Positions 5,224 to 5,947 of a DNA stretch of 5,947 nucleotides are shown in pieces. A program made the position numbers and the translations under genes. The notes under the pieces were generated by a model, which did not search any database, was not told the DNA's origin, and was given only the letters and a program-made list of their open reading frames with translations. Location of the stretch: NCBI GenBank assembly GCA_030623125.1, contig JAUXMQ010000085.1, positions 1-5,947 on the forward strand, given 5' to 3'. This DNA is from Acidimicrobiia bacterium. Its GTDB lineage: Bacteria > Actinomycetota > Acidimicrobiia > Spongiisociales > ZC4RG35. How positions within the stretch are numbered: the stretch's first letter is position 1; the number at the start of each line of letters is the position of its first letter.

Positions 5224-5901
5224 TCAGCCGGCGAGGAGGCCAACGATCTCCTCGGTGGCCTGCACATCGCCAAAGAACAGATAGAAGTTGCCCAGAGCGG
5301 CGGCGTGCTCACCATCGGTCGCTGCGGCACAGGCATCAGAGACCATCAGCACCCGGTAGTCGAGCATCATCGCATCGCGCGCCGTCGACTCACAGCACCC
5401 GTTGGTGGCAACACCGGCAATCAGAAGCGTGTCGATGTTGCGCTTACTCAGCATCTCATCGAGCTCCGATGATCCCGGGATGAAGGCGGAGTAGCGGCTC
5501 TTGACGATGCGCAGATCGGTGCCATGGACGTCCAAATCGGGCCAGAGTTCGAATCCACGACCCTCCACGCCCAATTGCCCCCAACGTGCCTCGGCAGCAG
5601 CAGCGGAGAATCGGTCGCGCAACGCCGACCAGTCGCCCTTCTCAGGCGGCGCCTTCATCTGAAGCCAGACGATCGACCCGCCGGCACCCCGAATGGCCTC
5701 CGCCAACCGATTGACATTGGGAACGACCTCCTGCGCCATCGGGCAGGCCCCGGCAAAGGGCGGTTCCATGAAGTAGCGCTGCATGTCGACAACTAGAAGG
5801 GCTGTGGACGGAGCAACCAGTCTCTCGACTGAATGGGCGCGTCCCTGCCGAGACATGGCACGCTCCACATACTCGGGGGGAAGCTCGAAGTCGTGGGGCA
5901 T
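5224..5901 (-). CDS. Isochorismatase-like cysteine hydrolase
   Basis: The 225-residue protein belongs to the isochorismatase-like hydrolase superfamily, cytosolic enzymes that mostly cleave amides or ureido compounds through a Cys-Lys-Asp triad. D39 lies in LLVVDMQ, K134 in IVKSRYSAF, and C169 in the nucleophile segment GVATNGCCESTARDA, which also provides the usual cis-peptide (Val-Ala) and ends in the conserved helix. The C-terminal GNFYLFFGDV segment resembles RutB (ureidoacrylate amidohydrolase) and related amidases more than true isochorismatases, but I cannot assign the substrate. C169 aligns with the catalytic Cys, and the adjacent C170 takes a place often held by Val. The start ATG at 5901 has AGGA (5912-5909) 7 nt before it, overlapping the stop of the preceding gene. 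The gene runs towards the tautomerase, and one base separates the two stop codons. Confidence 0.93.
   Translation of the reverse strand: MPHDFELPPEYVERAMSRQGRAHSVERLVAPSTALLVVDMQRYFMEPPFAGACPMAQEVVPNVNRLAEAIRGAGGSIVWLQMKAPPEKGDWSALRDRFSAAAAEARWGQLGVEGRGFELWPDLDVHGTDLRIVKSRYSAFIPGSSELDEMLSKRNIDTLLIAGVATNGCCESTARDAMMLDYRVLMVSDACAAATDGEHAAALGNFYLFFGDVQATEEIVGLLAG
5232..5254. terminator. Possible bidirectional hairpin at the convergent gene ends
   Basis: A perfect 7-bp inverted repeat, CGAGGAG (5232-5238) and CTCCTCG (5248-5254), has a 9-nt loop and begins 10 nt after the tautomerase stop, inside the last codons of the hydrolase gene. It lacks a T-run on either side, so it is not a classical intrinsic terminator. 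It could be a U-tract-less actinobacterial type or a coding coincidence. No other terminator candidate fits, since the gap between the two stops is one base. Confidence 0.3.
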
Positions 5902-5910
5902 CGGCCTGTC

Positions 5911-5947
5911 CTACTCCCCGGTGTATTCGGGAGATCGGCCCTCGACA
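5911..5947 (-). CDS. C-terminal tail of an upstream gene, possibly enoyl-CoA hydratase/isomerase family
   Basis: On the complement one frame entering from the window edge reads VEGRSPEYTGE and then TAG (5913-5911), 9 nt before the hydrolase ATG. The (E/K)xR-x-P-x-(F/Y)TG ending is typical of crotonase-fold enoyl-CoA hydratases, which often end in a phrase like EGRxPxFTG. Its stop codon overlaps the Shine-Dalgarno of the hydrolase gene, as expected for neighbours in one operon. With only 11 residues visible this is a suggestion, and the rest of the gene lies outside the window. Confidence 0.45.
   Translation of the reverse strand, partial: VEGRSPEYTGE

Noticed and set aside
1..5947. Mobile elements, CRISPR arrays, tRNA or rRNA genes.
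   Set aside because: No transposase-like product, terminal inverted repeats, regularly spaced repeats or cloverleaf-like sequence was seen on either strand. Coding genes fill nearly all the window.

Overview
The window comes from a moderately high-GC bacterium (about 60% by eye, with G/C-rich third codon positions). Most likely this is an actinomycete or a relative. The signs are an adenosylcobalamin diol dehydratase whose large and medium subunits are fused, a degradative cluster of SDR, NIPSNAP and aldehyde dehydrogenase genes, and two divergent genes with -10-like hexamers only 6 and 8 nt before their start codons, as in leaderless transcripts. No lineage marker is present, so the taxonomy is an inference.

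Layout. Positions 1-2199, minus strand, hold an operon read right to left: an aldehyde dehydrogenase resembling succinate-semialdehyde dehydrogenase (2199-709), a NIPSNAP-family protein (695-381) and the N-terminal 128 residues of a short-chain dehydrogenase (384 to the window edge). Positions 2200-2323 are a compact divergent promoter region. Positions 2324-5222, plus strand, hold the diol dehydratase small subunit (2324-2737), the fused large-medium subunit (2734-4968) and a small tautomerase (5019-5222). Positions 5224-5901, minus strand, hold an isochorismatase-like cysteine hydrolase that converges on the tautomerase with one base between the stop codons. Behind it, at 5911-5947, is what looks like the C-terminal tail of a crotonase-family protein. 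The longest gene-free stretch is the 124-bp divergent region.

How the genes may work together. The dehydratase turns a vicinal diol into an aldehyde, and the divergently transcribed dehydrogenase would oxidise an aldehyde to an acid. The dehydrogenase keeps the two arginines and the serine that bind the substrate carboxylate in succinate-semialdehyde dehydrogenases. The dehydratase carries an alanine where the Klebsiella enzymes have the pocket glutamine Q336. Together these suggest a larger diol carrying a carboxylate. For example, 3,4-dihydroxybutyrate would give succinate semialdehyde and then succinate. This is a hypothesis. No microcompartment shell gene or dehydratase-reactivase gene is in the window, and the fusion has no recognisable microcompartment-targeting peptide, so the system is probably cytosolic.
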